A stretch of 64,000 bases of DNA from Hyphomicrobiales bacterium (lineage in GTDB: Bacteria > Pseudomonadota > Alphaproteobacteria > Rhizobiales > Rhizobiaceae), in NCBI GenBank assembly GCA_900469625.1, contig UBXV01000027.1, positions 1 to 64,000 on the forward strand, in the 5' to 3' direction. The notes under the pieces are model-generated. The model was given only the letters and a program-made list of their open reading frames with translations. It was not told the origin of the DNA and searched no databases. How positions within the stretch are numbered: position 1 is the stretch's first letter; the number at the start of each line of letters is the position of its first letter. Shown one piece after another: positions 43,968 through 54,107 of this stretch. The translations under genes and the position numbers were made by a program.

Positions 43968-44146
43968 GTGATTGCCTCCATTGGACATAAGGGCAGGACG
44001 CGATCGGGATAAACGCGTGGGAGCCGGCCCTCGAATTGAACTTCGCGCGCTCGCATTGTCCCTCGGGAAAGGGGCGGACGCGAGATGCGACGGCGGAGGC
44101 TGTTTTGGCATTCAAATCGATTAACGACAAGCGATTCTTGAGAAAA

Positions 44147-44305
44147 TCACTCCTTTTCGGGCTTGCCGTCGCCATCGTCGAGCACCCGCCATGAGGCACC
44201 TTCGAGGTCTTCGTACTGGCCGCTCTTCAGCGCCCAGAGGAAGGCGACGAGGCCAAGCCCACCCAGGAACAACGCAATCGGAATGAGATAGATCAGCGTG
44301 TTCAT
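44147..44305 (-). CDS. fixS: cbb3 oxidase maturation protein FixS/CcoS
   Basis: 52 residues, one N-terminal membrane segment (about 5-27, 'LIYLIPIALFLGGLGLVAFLWALKSGQYEDLEG') followed by an acidic tail. The family signature 'FLWALKSGQY.DL.G' (CcoS) is present. Needed for heme and copper insertion in the cbb3 oxidase subunit CcoN. Its ATG overlaps the fixI stop (CATGA), so it is the coupled last gene of fixGHIS. Confidence 0.93.
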   Translation of the reverse strand: MNTLIYLIPIALFLGGLGLVAFLWALKSGQYEDLEGASWRVLDDGDGKPEKE

Positions 44306-46590
44306 GAGGCACTCCCGATCGCGTCCATCGTCGCAGGCGCGGGCCGCGTTGCCGTCTCGGCCTTCTTCACGCTGGCGCCGCGCAGCCTGAGTGCGTTGGC
44401 AACGACGATCACCGACGACGTCGACATGGCAACGGCGGCAATCAGCGGCGTGGCATAACCCATGATGGCGATCGGCACGGCGATGATGTTGTAGCCGATC
44501 GCCAGCGCGAAGTTTTGGCGGATCAGGCGTCCCGCCTGGCGCGAGGTGTCGATCGCCATCGGCACGGCGTCGAGCCCCTGGTGCAGGAAGACGAAATCGG
44601 CGGCCTGCCGGCCGACATCGGCGGCCGTTGCCGGTGCCATCGACACATGCGCCGCGCGCAGCGCCGGCGCGTCGTTGATGCCGTCTCCGACCATCAGCAC
44701 GCGGTGGCCGCCGTCTGCCGCAGACGCGCATTCGTCGACCTTGCCGCGCGGCGACAATTCCGAACGCCAGCGCGCGATGCCGAGTCTGAGGGCCAATGCG
44801 GAAACCACCGGCTCGCGGTCACCGGAGAGAATGCCGGTGGCAAAACCCATGCGGGTGAGTTTGTCGACGCTTTCGCGCGCCTGTGGCCGCAGGCGATCCT
44901 CGAAGCGGAAGCAGGCGAGTTCACGCCCGTCGAGCGACAGGATAACCTCCGACTGGCCGCTCGCCTCACCGGCGTCGCCGCAGGCAAAGACGCGACTGCC
45001 GAGGCGGTAGACACCGTCCCGTGTCTGCGCCTCGATACCGGCACCGGGAATTTCGCGGATATCGCCGGAGACCACCGGCGCGATCGGCGCCGCATCGTGG
45101 ATCGCCATCGCCAGCGGATGGCGCGAGTGGACCGCAAGGCCGGCGGCAGTCGACAATACCGTCGGCTTGATGTCTGCGCCATTGACAAGGCGCGGCTCGC
45201 CCGAGGTCAGCGTGCCGGTCTTGTCGAACAGCACGGTATCGATTTCGGCCAGCCGCTCCATGGCAGAGCCATCCTTGACCATGACGCCGTTCTGGAAGAG
45301 CCGCCCGGCGGCGATAACCTGCACCACCGGCACCGCCAGCCCGAGCGCGCAGGGGCAGGTGATGATCAGCACGGCAACGGCCACCAGCATGGCATGATGG
45401 AAATCGCCATCGATGAACATCCAGCCGGCAAAACTCAGGAAGGCCAGCAGATGCACCGCCGGCGAATAATATTGCGCGGCGCGATCGGCGATGCGGCGAT
45501 AGCGCGCCCTGCCCCCCTCGGCGGCCTCCATCAGCCCCATGATTTCGGCCAGCAGCGAATCGCGCGCGGCCGCCGTCGCCTCGATCGTCAGCGGCCCTGT
45601 CAGGTTGAGCGTGCCGGCTTCGACCGTGTCGCCTGCGTGAACCGGCGCCGGCGCGCTTTCGCCGTTGACGATCGACCGGTCGAGGTCGCTCGAGCCGAGA
45701 AGGATGCGGCCATCGACGGGAATGCGCTCGCCGGCCGATATCGCCAGCCGTTCACCCGGCTTGATTTCGTCGACCGGTCGGTATTCGCGATTGCCATCGG
45801 TATCGACCACCATCGCGCCGCGTGGCGACAGGCGCGCGAGACTGCTGATCGCAGAGCGAGCGCGGCCGCGCATCATGTGGTCGAGCGTGCGACCGATGAG
45901 CAGGAAGAACAGAAGCATCACCGTGCCGTCGAACCAGGCATGGGCGCCGTGCGTGATCGTCTCGTAGAGAGAGATGCCATAGGACAGCGTGATCGCCAGC
46001 GCGATCGGCACATCCATGTTGGTGCGGCCATGCTTCAGCGCGTTCCAGGCCGACGAATAGAAGAACCGCCCGGCATAGATGAGCGTCGGCGCGGCGATCA
46101 GCGCCGAAATCCAGTGAAAGAGATCGCGCGTGGCCGCCTCGGCGCCGGACCAGACCGAGACCGAAAGCAGCATGATGTTGGTGGAGGCAAAGCCGGCGAC
46201 GGCAACGGCCCGCACCAGCTGTTTCAGATGCGTGTCGCCGTCTTCATCGCCGGGGGCGAACAGATGGGGCTCGTAGCCACGCTCACGGATGGCGCGCGCG
46301 AGTTCACGCGGATCTGTGCGCGTGCCTGCGACATCCTCCTTCCAGACGATCGAGACCCGGCGCGAGGACAGGTTGACGCGCGCGCGCTCCACCTCCGGCC
46401 GGGTCTTCAGTGCCGTCTCGATCGTGGTGATGCAGGCACCGCAATGAATGCCCGGCACGCTGAGGTCCGTCTGGCGCAGGCCGCTGCCGAGCGCGCGGCT
46501 CGTCAGCCACAACTCTTCGGAGCTGGGCAACCCCTGCCCTGATCTGTCGATCTCCAGCGCGGTTTCGGCGCCGGCAGCACAGCAGCTCAT
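44302..46590 (-). CDS. fixI: Copper-transporting P-type ATPase FixI/CcoI
   Basis: 762-residue P1B ATPase that supplies copper for the cbb3 oxidase. An N-terminal metal-binding domain carries the HMA motif GIHCGAC (C50, C53), and a Cys pair at the extreme N-terminus (MSCCAAG) is typical of FixI. The transmembrane metal site CPC lies in 'ITCPCALGLAVP' (about 411), the phosphorylated aspartate in DKTGTLT (about 455) and the hinge GDGINDAP near the end; the HP motif is in SRHPLA. Start at the ATG at 46590, overlapping the fixH stop (ATGA). Confidence 0.95.
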   Translation of the reverse strand: MSCCAAGAETALEIDRSGQGLPSSEELWLTSRALGSGLRQTDLSVPGIHCGACITTIETALKTRPEVERARVNLSSRRVSIVWKEDVAGTRTDPRELARAIRERGYEPHLFAPGDEDGDTHLKQLVRAVAVAGFASTNIMLLSVSVWSGAEAATRDLFHWISALIAAPTLIYAGRFFYSSAWNALKHGRTNMDVPIALAITLSYGISLYETITHGAHAWFDGTVMLLFFLLIGRTLDHMMRGRARSAISSLARLSPRGAMVVDTDGNREYRPVDEIKPGERLAISAGERIPVDGRILLGSSDLDRSIVNGESAPAPVHAGDTVEAGTLNLTGPLTIEATAAARDSLLAEIMGLMEAAEGGRARYRRIADRAAQYYSPAVHLLAFLSFAGWMFIDGDFHHAMLVAVAVLIITCPCALGLAVPVVQVIAAGRLFQNGVMVKDGSAMERLAEIDTVLFDKTGTLTSGEPRLVNGADIKPTVLSTAAGLAVHSRHPLAMAIHDAAPIAPVVSGDIREIPGAGIEAQTRDGVYRLGSRVFACGDAGEASGQSEVILSLDGRELACFRFEDRLRPQARESVDKLTRMGFATGILSGDREPVVSALALRLGIARWRSELSPRGKVDECASAADGGHRVLMVGDGINDAPALRAAHVSMAPATAADVGRQAADFVFLHQGLDAVPMAIDTSRQAGRLIRQNFALAIGYNIIAVPIAIMGYATPLIAAVAMSTSSVIVVANALRLRGASVKKAETATRPAPATMDAIGSAS

Positions 46591-47084
46591 GGACGCTCTC
46601 CCGGGGCGATGAAGCGAATGGCCTGGCGGTAGACGACCTTGTCGCCCGATGTCGCGGTGATATCGGCGATCCATTGCCCGCGCTTCAGGTCGGTGACTGC
46701 AACGAAGACACCCTCGCCCTGGTGCACCATTTCGATCGTCACGTCCTCGTGCTCCTCGACCGGACGCTTGAACACGGCGACCACCTTGTCGGCCGAAGTC
46801 TCTGCCTTGCCCTGCCGCGTCAGCATGTAGCGCACGGCGCCCTGCTCCAGCACGAGCTTGCCTTCTAGGCCACTTTGCGCAAAGGCGCGCGCTTCCTTGA
46901 CCTTGCCGTTGAACTGCTGGCTGGCGACGTAGGTGTTCTGGACGACCAGCCCGCTCCAGCTGTGGCTGGCGTTCCAGGCCATGATCAGGTTGACGGTGAT
47001 GATGGTGCCGAAGAACAGCACCATCACGCCCAGCATGTGCCAGCCGGTGAAGACGCGGGGTTGCCTGCCTTGCTCAGCGGTCAT
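46587..47084 (-). CDS. fixH: cbb3 oxidase assembly protein FixH
   Basis: 165 residues: a short cytoplasmic N-terminus, one membrane segment (about 15-38, 'GWHMLGVMVLFFGTIITVNLIMAW') and a periplasmic domain that includes 'NTYVASQQFNGK' and 'GQWIADITATSGDK', typical of the FixH family. Needed for assembly of the oxidase; the exact role is unclear. It overlaps fixG upstream and fixI downstream by 4 bases each, so the operon is translationally coupled. Confidence 0.92.
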   Translation of the reverse strand: MTAEQGRQPRVFTGWHMLGVMVLFFGTIITVNLIMAWNASHSWSGLVVQNTYVASQQFNGKVKEARAFAQSGLEGKLVLEQGAVRYMLTRQGKAETSADKVVAVFKRPVEEHEDVTIEMVHQGEGVFVAVTDLKRGQWIADITATSGDKVVYRQAIRFIAPGERP

Positions 47085-48655
47085 TTCGCAGCTCCCGGGC
47101 TGTTGAAGTTGGCCTTGTAGACGTCGCGTTCATGGCTCGATGGGTCCTCCGCTATCAGGCTGAAGCCGTCTTCCGCTTCACCGAGTTTTTCCTTCGGCAG
47201 CGTCACGAATACCTTGAGTGCCGTTACCTTGTCCGGATCGACGCCGACTGCAAAGCTGCGCCCGTCCCCCGGCGCCTGGCCGGCGATGCGCATCGTCGCC
47301 GACGGCATGCCATCGATGGTGAGGCTGATCGTGCGCTGTTCGGGGATCATGTTCAAGAGCTTGACCATGTAGCCGTTGCGAACCGAGCCATCCGATTCGA
47401 CGACGAATTGCGGGTTGCGGTCGTGCAGCACGTTGAGTTCCAGCCGGTCGCGCGCCAGCAGCGCATAGAGCAGGCCGATACCGACAAGCGTCCAGACGCC
47501 GAGATAGAGCAGCACGCGCGGGCGGAAGACGATCTTCCAGTTGAAATGCCTGACCTTGTCGACGAACGTGCCGTCGGCATCGCGCACCCGGCCGGGATCG
47601 ATCGCCGTCGTGCCGCCGTTGGTGGCGAGCGCCATATTGGCGGCGTAGTCGTTGAGCGTCGCATAGGCGATCAGCCCGCGCTCGCGGCCGAGCTTGTCCA
47701 TGACGTTGTCGCAGGCGTCGATGCAGAGCGCGCAGGTGATGCATTCGAGCTGCTGGCCGTCGCGGATGTCGATGCCCATCGGACAGACGACGACGCAGGC
47801 GTTGCAGTCGACGCAATCGCCCACACTCTCGCCAGCCGCGGCCGCCTTCTTCTGGTGGCGCGAGCGCGGTTCACCACGCCAGTCGTTATAGGTGACGACG
47901 AGCGAGTTTTCGTCGAGCATCGCCGCCTGGATGCGCGGCCATGGACACATGTAGGTGCAGACCTGTTCGCGCATCAGGCCACCGAAGACATAGGTGGTGG
48001 CGGTCAGGATCGCGACGGTCATGTAGGCAATCGTCGGCGCCTCCAGCGACACGAAGCTTTTCAGAAGGGTCGGCGCGTCGGCAAAGTAGAAGATCCAGGC
48101 GCCGCCGGTGGCGATGCCGATCAGGATCCAGATCGAGTGTTTGGTCACCCGCTTGACGATCTTGGCGAGCGTCCACGGTCCGGCATCGAGCTTCATGCGG
48201 GCGTTGCGGTCACCCTCGATATAGCGCTCGACGACCAGGAACAGGTCGACCCAGACCGTCTGCGGACATGTATAGCCGCACCACGCACGGCCGACCGCAG
48301 ACGTGACGAGGAAAAGGCCGAAGCCCGCCATGACGAGCAGGCCGGCGACGAAGAAGAATTCCTGCGGCCAGATCTCGATGAAGAAGAAATAGAACCGGCG
48401 GGCGGCGATATCGACGAGCACCGCCTGGTCGGGTGCATGTTCGCCGCGATCCCAGCGGATCCATGGCGTCAGATAATAGATGCCGAGCGTCACCAGCATC
48501 ACCAGCCATTTGAACTGGCGGAACCGACCCTCGGCGCGCTTCGGGAAGATCTTCTTGCGCTTTTCGTAAAGCGGCTTTCGCACATGCGCCGCGTTGACCG
48601 CCTCGGCTTCGTGGCGTTCGACGGTGGGGGCGTTAGTGGCGGATTGAGGCTGCAT
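47081..48655 (-). CDS. fixG: cbb3 oxidase assembly ferredoxin-like protein FixG/CcoG
   Basis: 524-residue membrane protein with two [4Fe-4S] cluster motifs: CVDCNACVVVCPMG at about 281-294 and CITCALCIDACD at about 301-312. Five or so membrane segments surround them, and a C-terminal Ig-like periplasmic domain (about 400-524) completes the CcoG layout. It is a cupric reductase that supplies Cu(I) for oxidase assembly. First gene of fixGHIS. A TTGAT-n4-GTCAA FNR/FixK box lies 66 bases before the ATG, so microaerobic induction is expected. Confidence 0.95.
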   Translation of the reverse strand: MQPQSATNAPTVERHEAEAVNAAHVRKPLYEKRKKIFPKRAEGRFRQFKWLVMLVTLGIYYLTPWIRWDRGEHAPDQAVLVDIAARRFYFFFIEIWPQEFFFVAGLLVMAGFGLFLVTSAVGRAWCGYTCPQTVWVDLFLVVERYIEGDRNARMKLDAGPWTLAKIVKRVTKHSIWILIGIATGGAWIFYFADAPTLLKSFVSLEAPTIAYMTVAILTATTYVFGGLMREQVCTYMCPWPRIQAAMLDENSLVVTYNDWRGEPRSRHQKKAAAAGESVGDCVDCNACVVVCPMGIDIRDGQQLECITCALCIDACDNVMDKLGRERGLIAYATLNDYAANMALATNGGTTAIDPGRVRDADGTFVDKVRHFNWKIVFRPRVLLYLGVWTLVGIGLLYALLARDRLELNVLHDRNPQFVVESDGSVRNGYMVKLLNMIPEQRTISLTIDGMPSATMRIAGQAPGDGRSFAVGVDPDKVTALKVFVTLPKEKLGEAEDGFSLIAEDPSSHERDVYKANFNSPGAAK

Positions 48656-48721
48656 GTGTGGGAAATCCCCGAATATATCGCGTAGTGGGCTTTGTTTTGC
48701 CCGATTTGCCCGCCGAAAACG

Positions 48722-48735
48722 TTGATCTGTGTCAA
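48722..48735. promoter_or_regulatory. FNR/FixK box upstream of fixG
   Basis: TTGATCTGTGTCAA (one mismatch from TTGAT-n4-ATCAA), 66 bases before the fixG start and 108 bases before the divergent symporter start. Confidence 0.75.
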
Positions 48736-48843
48736 GTTTGCGGGCTAAAGCGGCGGGATGCGTCGAAACGTCCGGCCTTCGTGCCGCACGACCCTGATGG
48801 CGATCGCCACACCAAGACATTCAGCCAAACCAACGAGGACCGC

Positions 48844-50262
<1,419 letters not shown>

Positions 50263-50308
50263 GCGGACAGGGCCCCGGTCCGGGCGCGCCGCCAATGGAG
50301 GGCAAGGC

Positions 50309-51097
50309 ATGCACGGTTCGCTCCGGCCGATGATGCTGGCCAAGCGCTGCGGCACCTATCGGGAGCAGCCGGCGCCGCTGTCGCTTGCCGCACACGTGGA
50401 GTGCCTGTGGAGCCACAGCCTGCCGCAGGCACAGCCCGCGCCGATGGCCGTCGTTCCCGATGGCTGCGTCGACATCATCTGGTCGCAGCGGGGGCTCGTG
50501 GTCGCGGGCCCCGACCGGACCGCCGCCTTTCCCGTCATCGATCCGGGCGCGACACTGGTCGGCCTACGGTTTCGCGCCGGCATTGCATCGTCCTGGCTGA
50601 GCGCGCCACTCGGGGCGCTCACCGGCAGCGTCGTGCCGCTCGACGCTTTCTGGGGCGCCGACGCCCGCCAGTTGCACCAGCGGATGATCGATGCCGAAAA
50701 CACCGCGGCGCGGGCATCCATCCTGGCCGAGACAGCAGTGCACAGGCTCGCTGCCGTCACGGGCCCGCCTGCCGATATCGTCGCCTGCCTCGCGCAGTTG
50801 CGCCGCCGGCACCCGCCCGAAAGCGACAACCCGATCCGGCTGCTGGCGGAGACGACCGGAACAAGCGCGCGAACGTTGCGCCGCCATTGCCACGAACACT
50901 TCGGCTATGGCGCAAAAACACTCGAGCGCATCCTGCGCCTGCAGCGTTTTCTCGCTGCCTGCGCAGCCGACGAGCAACCGGGCCTGACAGCACTGGCACT
51001 TGATGCCGGTTATGCCGACCAGGCCCACCTGTCGCGCGAGGCGCGGGAACTGACCTCGCTGTCGCCGCGTGAAATTCGCGCCCAGCTCGCCGGCTGA
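50309..51097 (+). CDS. AraC-family transcriptional regulator (DUF6597-type sensor)
   Basis: 262 residues. The N-terminal half carries 'HVECLWSHSLP....VVPDGCVDIIWSQRGLVVAGPD' (about 30-80), the DUF6597-type effector domain common in rhizobial regulators, and the C-terminal half carries two AraC helix-turn-helix motifs ('RLLAETTGTSARTLRRHCHEHFGYGAKTLERILRLQRFL' and 'ALDAGYADQAHLSREARELTSLSPREI', about 175-260). The ATG is preceded by GGAGGGCAAGGC. It probably controls the next two small genes or the neighbouring symporter. Ligand unknown. Confidence 0.85.
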   Translation: MHGSLRPMMLAKRCGTYREQPAPLSLAAHVECLWSHSLPQAQPAPMAVVPDGCVDIIWSQRGLVVAGPDRTAAFPVIDPGATLVGLRFRAGIASSWLSAPLGALTGSVVPLDAFWGADARQLHQRMIDAENTAARASILAETAVHRLAAVTGPPADIVACLAQLRRRHPPESDNPIRLLAETTGTSARTLRRHCHEHFGYGAKTLERILRLQRFLAACAADEQPGLTALALDAGYADQAHLSREARELTSLSPREIRAQLAG

Positions 51098-51187
51098 CGG
51101 GTCGCCAGCGAATTGGCCGTTTCGTTCAAGACGGATGCGCCGGCCGATGCTATCCCTTTGACGGCAACAGCAAGGGCGATGCGACGC

Positions 51188-51610
51188 ATGACGACATTGG
51201 CGGCAAGGATCATCCACATCTCGATTACGCGTGACTGGCGCGACGTCTATGCCTTCATGGCCAGGCCGGAAAACATGCCGCTCTGGGCATCGGGCCTTTC
51301 CTCCGGCCTGACACCCGACGGCGCGGACTGGATCGCACCCGGCCCGCTTGGAAATGCGCGGGTGCGTTTTGCGCCAGACAACGCCTTGGGCGTCGTCGAC
51401 CATCTGGTAACGCTCGAAAACGGCCTGACGGTGCACAATGCGCTGCGCGTCGTGCCGAACGGCGACGGCGCCGAGGTGATGTTCACGCTGTTGCGGCAGC
51501 CCGATATGAGCGAAGAACAGTTCGCCGGCGACGCCGAATGGGTGGCAAGGGATCTCGCCACGCTGAAATCAATTCTCGAACAGAAAAACGACGGGACACA
51601 TCATGGGTAA
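51188..51610 (+). CDS. SRPBCC-family (START/polyketide-cyclase-like) protein
   Basis: 140 residues of the ligand-binding SRPBCC fold: 'ARIIHISITRDWRDVYAFMARPENMPLWASGLSSGL...GADWIAPGPLGNARVRFA' matches the fold's first strand and helices with W-x-x-G. Its last 8 bases overlap the start of the VOC gene. Possible starts at 51179 and 51188; the latter is used. Such proteins bind hydrophobic ligands or act as stress-response ATPase activators (AHSA1-like); here no function is known. Probably cotranscribed with the AraC regulator and VOC gene. Confidence 0.75.
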   Translation: MTTLAARIIHISITRDWRDVYAFMARPENMPLWASGLSSGLTPDGADWIAPGPLGNARVRFAPDNALGVVDHLVTLENGLTVHNALRVVPNGDGAEVMFTLLRQPDMSEEQFAGDAEWVARDLATLKSILEQKNDGTHHG

Positions 51611-51956
51611 CAAGGGCAACGATCGCCGCATCGACTATGTCGAGTTCAACGTTTCAAACATCGCCGCCAGCAAAAGCTTCTATCGCGGCGCCTTCGGCTG
51701 GACTTTCACCGATTACGGTCCGGAATACTGCGAATTCCAGGATGGGCGGTTGACCGGCGGCTTTACCACGACAGGTCCGGTCAGGGCCGGCGGACCGTTG
51801 GTCATCATCTATGCCGACGAACTGGAGGCGTCCTTGAACAAGGTCCAGGCCGCGGGCGGAAAGATCCTGCAGCCGATTTACGCCTTCCCCGGCGGACGCC
51901 GCTTCCATTTCGCCGATCCCGACGGCTACGAACTGGCAGTCTGGTCGGCAAACTAA
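51603..51956 (+). CDS. VOC-superfamily (glyoxalase-like) protein
   Basis: 117 residues of the vicinal-oxygen-chelate fold: two beta-alpha-beta-beta-beta units, the first starting 'RRIDYVEFNVSNIAASKSFYRGAFGWTFTDYG', the second ending 'GRRFHFADPDGYELAVWS', which matches glyoxalase/bleomycin-resistance family ends (F-x-D-P-x-G). Metal ligands are only partly present, so catalysis is uncertain. Its ATG overlaps the SRPBCC stop by 8 bases. Pairing of an SRPBCC and a VOC protein behind an AraC regulator is a common small-unit arrangement in Rhizobiales whose purpose is unknown. Confidence 0.82.
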   Translation: MGNKGNDRRIDYVEFNVSNIAASKSFYRGAFGWTFTDYGPEYCEFQDGRLTGGFTTTGPVRAGGPLVIIYADELEASLNKVQAAGGKILQPIYAFPGGRRFHFADPDGYELAVWSAN

Positions 51957-52085
51957 GCCAATCCCCCTCGCCGGCCTCCACGCCCTGTGGACAGCCGGCG
52001 CAGGCACGTCGCCATTTTACCGCGACTTAATCTTTGCACCCCAAGATTGCGCGCGAAGAGAGATCGCGGCAAAGGGTGCTGGGCA

Positions 52086-52982
52086 ATGTCTTGCGAATAC
52101 GAGTTTCTGCGCAATTCCGTTATCATCGGCGCCCATCCCGACGACGAACTCCTGTGGTTCACCTCGATCCTGAAAAAGGTCGACGAGGTCATCATCCTCT
52201 ATCGCGACATCTGGTCGGAGCCGCAAATGGGCCAGGCGCGCGTTGCCGCGATCAAGGCCTACCCGCGCGACAATGTCCGTTTCCTCGAGATGGAGGAAAC
52301 CGGCTCATTCGACTGCGCCGACTGGACGACCCCCAGACCGGGCCCCTTCGGCATGGAGTTCGGCACAGAGGGGACGCGACGCGAAGCCAAGCGCGTGGTG
52401 AAAAAATCGCTGTCGCAACTGATGCCTGGCAGCTTCCGCCACTCGACGCGGCCGATCGCCCAGGCCTATCGCGACAACTACGAAACGCTTTACCGCACCC
52501 TGCTGCCGCTGCTGAAACCCGACATGAACGTCTTCACCCATAATCCCTGGGGCGAATATGGCCACGAGGATCACGTGCAGGTGTTTCGCGTGCTCGACCG
52601 GCTGCGCGACGAAATCGGCTTCAAGCTGTGGATGTCGAACTATTGCACCGAACGTTCGATGCCGCTGGCCATGCAGTATTTCAGCCGCAAGCCCGTCAAC
52701 TACATCCGGATGCCGGCCGACAAGGCCTTTGCCGAGGAGGTCGCCGCCGTCTATCGCGACAACGGTTGCTGGACCTGGCGCGACGACTGGATCTGGTTCG
52801 ATGACGAATGCTTCATGGAGGCCCCGCGCAGCAAGCCCGAGGGCAACGGCTTTCACCTCCTGCCGATGAACCTGTTCAACTTCGGAACCGTCGTGCGCCG
52901 GCCGGTCAGCGCGCCGCTCATTCTGGGTGCCGCGCTCTCGAGCGTCGTCGTCGGCGCCACCATCGCCGCAGCGCTGGAATGA
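52086..52982 (+). CDS. PIG-L-family deacetylase with a hydrophobic C-terminal tail
   Basis: 298 residues. The N-terminal zinc-binding motif A-H-P-D-D-E (16-21 in VIIGAHPDDELLWF) and the later E-Y-G-H-E-D-H motif (about 157-163) are the metal sites of the PIG-L/LmbE deacetylase family, which removes acetyl groups from N-acetylglucosamine-containing substrates or related ones. The last 26 residues (about 273-298, 'PLILGAALSSVVVGATIAAALE') form a hydrophobic helix with no charges, which could anchor the enzyme in a membrane; this is unusual for the family. A terminator follows. No glycan gene is nearby, so substrate is open. Confidence 0.8.
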   Translation: MSCEYEFLRNSVIIGAHPDDELLWFTSILKKVDEVIILYRDIWSEPQMGQARVAAIKAYPRDNVRFLEMEETGSFDCADWTTPRPGPFGMEFGTEGTRREAKRVVKKSLSQLMPGSFRHSTRPIAQAYRDNYETLYRTLLPLLKPDMNVFTHNPWGEYGHEDHVQVFRVLDRLRDEIGFKLWMSNYCTERSMPLAMQYFSRKPVNYIRMPADKAFAEEVAAVYRDNGCWTWRDDWIWFDDECFMEAPRSKPEGNGFHLLPMNLFNFGTVVRRPVSAPLILGAALSSVVVGATIAAALE

Positions 52983-52986
52983 CAAA

Positions 52987-53013
52987 GGCCGCGTCGTTGG
53001 ACGCGGCCATTTT
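52987..53013 (+). terminator. Terminator of the PIG-L gene
   Basis: GGCCGCGTC / GACGCGGCC perfect hairpin with a GTTG loop followed by ATTTT, 5 bases after the stop. Confidence 0.8.
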
Positions 53014-53045
53014 CCAGAATTGCCGTATTTCTCGGTCTGTTTTTG

Positions 53046-53218
53046 GGCTTTGCCCCTCACTGTCCTGCCGGACATCTCTCCCCGCTCGCGGGGAGAGAAA
53101 CGCTGGCGGCCCGGGCACCGCCCTACGGCCTATGTTGATGCCTGCCGAGCGCTCGCTCGTTGTTGCCTTCTCCCCGCGCGCGGGGAGAAGGTGCCGGCAG
53201 GCGGATGAGGGGCAATCC
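53046..53218. repeat. Large inverted repeat element between PIG-L and ccoP
   Basis: Two copies of an about 50-base unit in inverted orientation: left TTTGCCCCTCACTGTCCTGC followed by CTCTCCCCGCTCGCGGGGAGA, and right, the reverse, CTTCTCCCCGCGCGCGGGGAGAAGG followed by GGCAGGCGGATGAGGGGCAA. Each half contains its own CCCCGC..GCGGGG hairpin. Resembles dispersed palindromic intergenic elements common in rhizobia. Lies just past ccoP and could terminate or stabilise its mRNA. Confidence 0.65.
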
Positions 53219-53241
53219 GCGGCGTAACAGCCTCGCGACCC

Positions 53242-54105
53242 TTACTCGCCCCCACCCAGCGAATGAACGAACACGGCAAGCTGCTTGACCGTGGTGTCGC
53301 CGAGGCGCGGCAGCCAGGCGGGCATGACGCCGTGCTTGGGTGCCTTCATCTGCGCGATGATCGCCTGCTCGCTCGAACCGTTGAGCCAGAGCGCGTCCGC
53401 AAGATCGGGCGCGCCGAACTCGCGGTTGCCCTTGGCGTCGGCACCGTGGCACGAGGCGCAGTTGGCCTCGAACAGCGCCTTGCCGGGCTCGACCAGCGCC
53501 GCATTCGACGGCGTGCCGGTCAGGCTGACGACGTAGGCGGCAGTCTGCTTGATCTCTTCCGGCTTGAGGATCTCGGTGAACGACGGCATTTCGGAGACGC
53601 GGGTCTCGTCATCGCCGGCATAACGAATGCCATGTGCCACCGTCTGGTAGATCTCTTCGGGCTTGCCACCCCACAGCCAGTCGTCGTCATTGAGGTTGGG
53701 GAACCCGGCCGAACCGGCCGCGCCCGAGCCGTGGCACTGGGCGCAGTTGACCTTGAAGGCCGAGGCGCCGGCTGCTACCGCGAACTGGTGAAGCTGCGGA
53801 TCGGCGATGATCTGGTCGAGCGAGCTTGCGGCGATCTTTTCCAGATTGCCCGCCTGCGCCGCCTTGGCGTCGGCAAGCTCGACGCTGAGCTCACCCCGGC
53901 TGGAGTAGCCGATCACGCCCTTGGTCGCATCGGTCAAAAGCGGCACCGCCGGATAGACGATCATGTAGCCAACCGCCCACACGATGGTGGCGTAGAAGGT
54001 ATAGACCCACCAGCGCGGCATCGGGTTGTTGAGCTCGCGGATCCCGTCCCATTCATGGCCGGTGGTCTCGACGCCGCTGATCTCGTCGACGTGTTTGTCC
54101 GCCAT
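53242..54105 (-). CDS. ccoP: cbb3 cytochrome c oxidase subunit III, diheme CcoP/FixP
   Basis: 287 residues with one N-terminal membrane segment (about 33-55) and two c-type heme motifs, CAQCH (about 120-124) and CASCH (about 214-218), with later methionines as possible sixth ligands. The sequence 'MPRWWVYTFYATIVWAVGYMIVYPAVPLL' is typical of FixP. It passes electrons from cytochrome c or the bc1 complex to CcoO and CcoN. Its ATG is 2 bases from the ccoQ stop. Fourth gene of ccoNOQP. Confidence 0.96.
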   Translation of the reverse strand: MADKHVDEISGVETTGHEWDGIRELNNPMPRWWVYTFYATIVWAVGYMIVYPAVPLLTDATKGVIGYSSRGELSVELADAKAAQAGNLEKIAASSLDQIIADPQLHQFAVAAGASAFKVNCAQCHGSGAAGSAGFPNLNDDDWLWGGKPEEIYQTVAHGIRYAGDDETRVSEMPSFTEILKPEEIKQTAAYVVSLTGTPSNAALVEPGKALFEANCASCHGADAKGNREFGAPDLADALWLNGSSEQAIIAQMKAPKHGVMPAWLPRLGDTTVKQLAVFVHSLGGGE

Positions 54106-54107
54106 TA

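Noticed and set aside
44515-46542. A 675-residue frame antisense to fixI
   Set aside because: Arginine- and histidine-rich shadow of the P-type ATPase gene with no recognisable domain.
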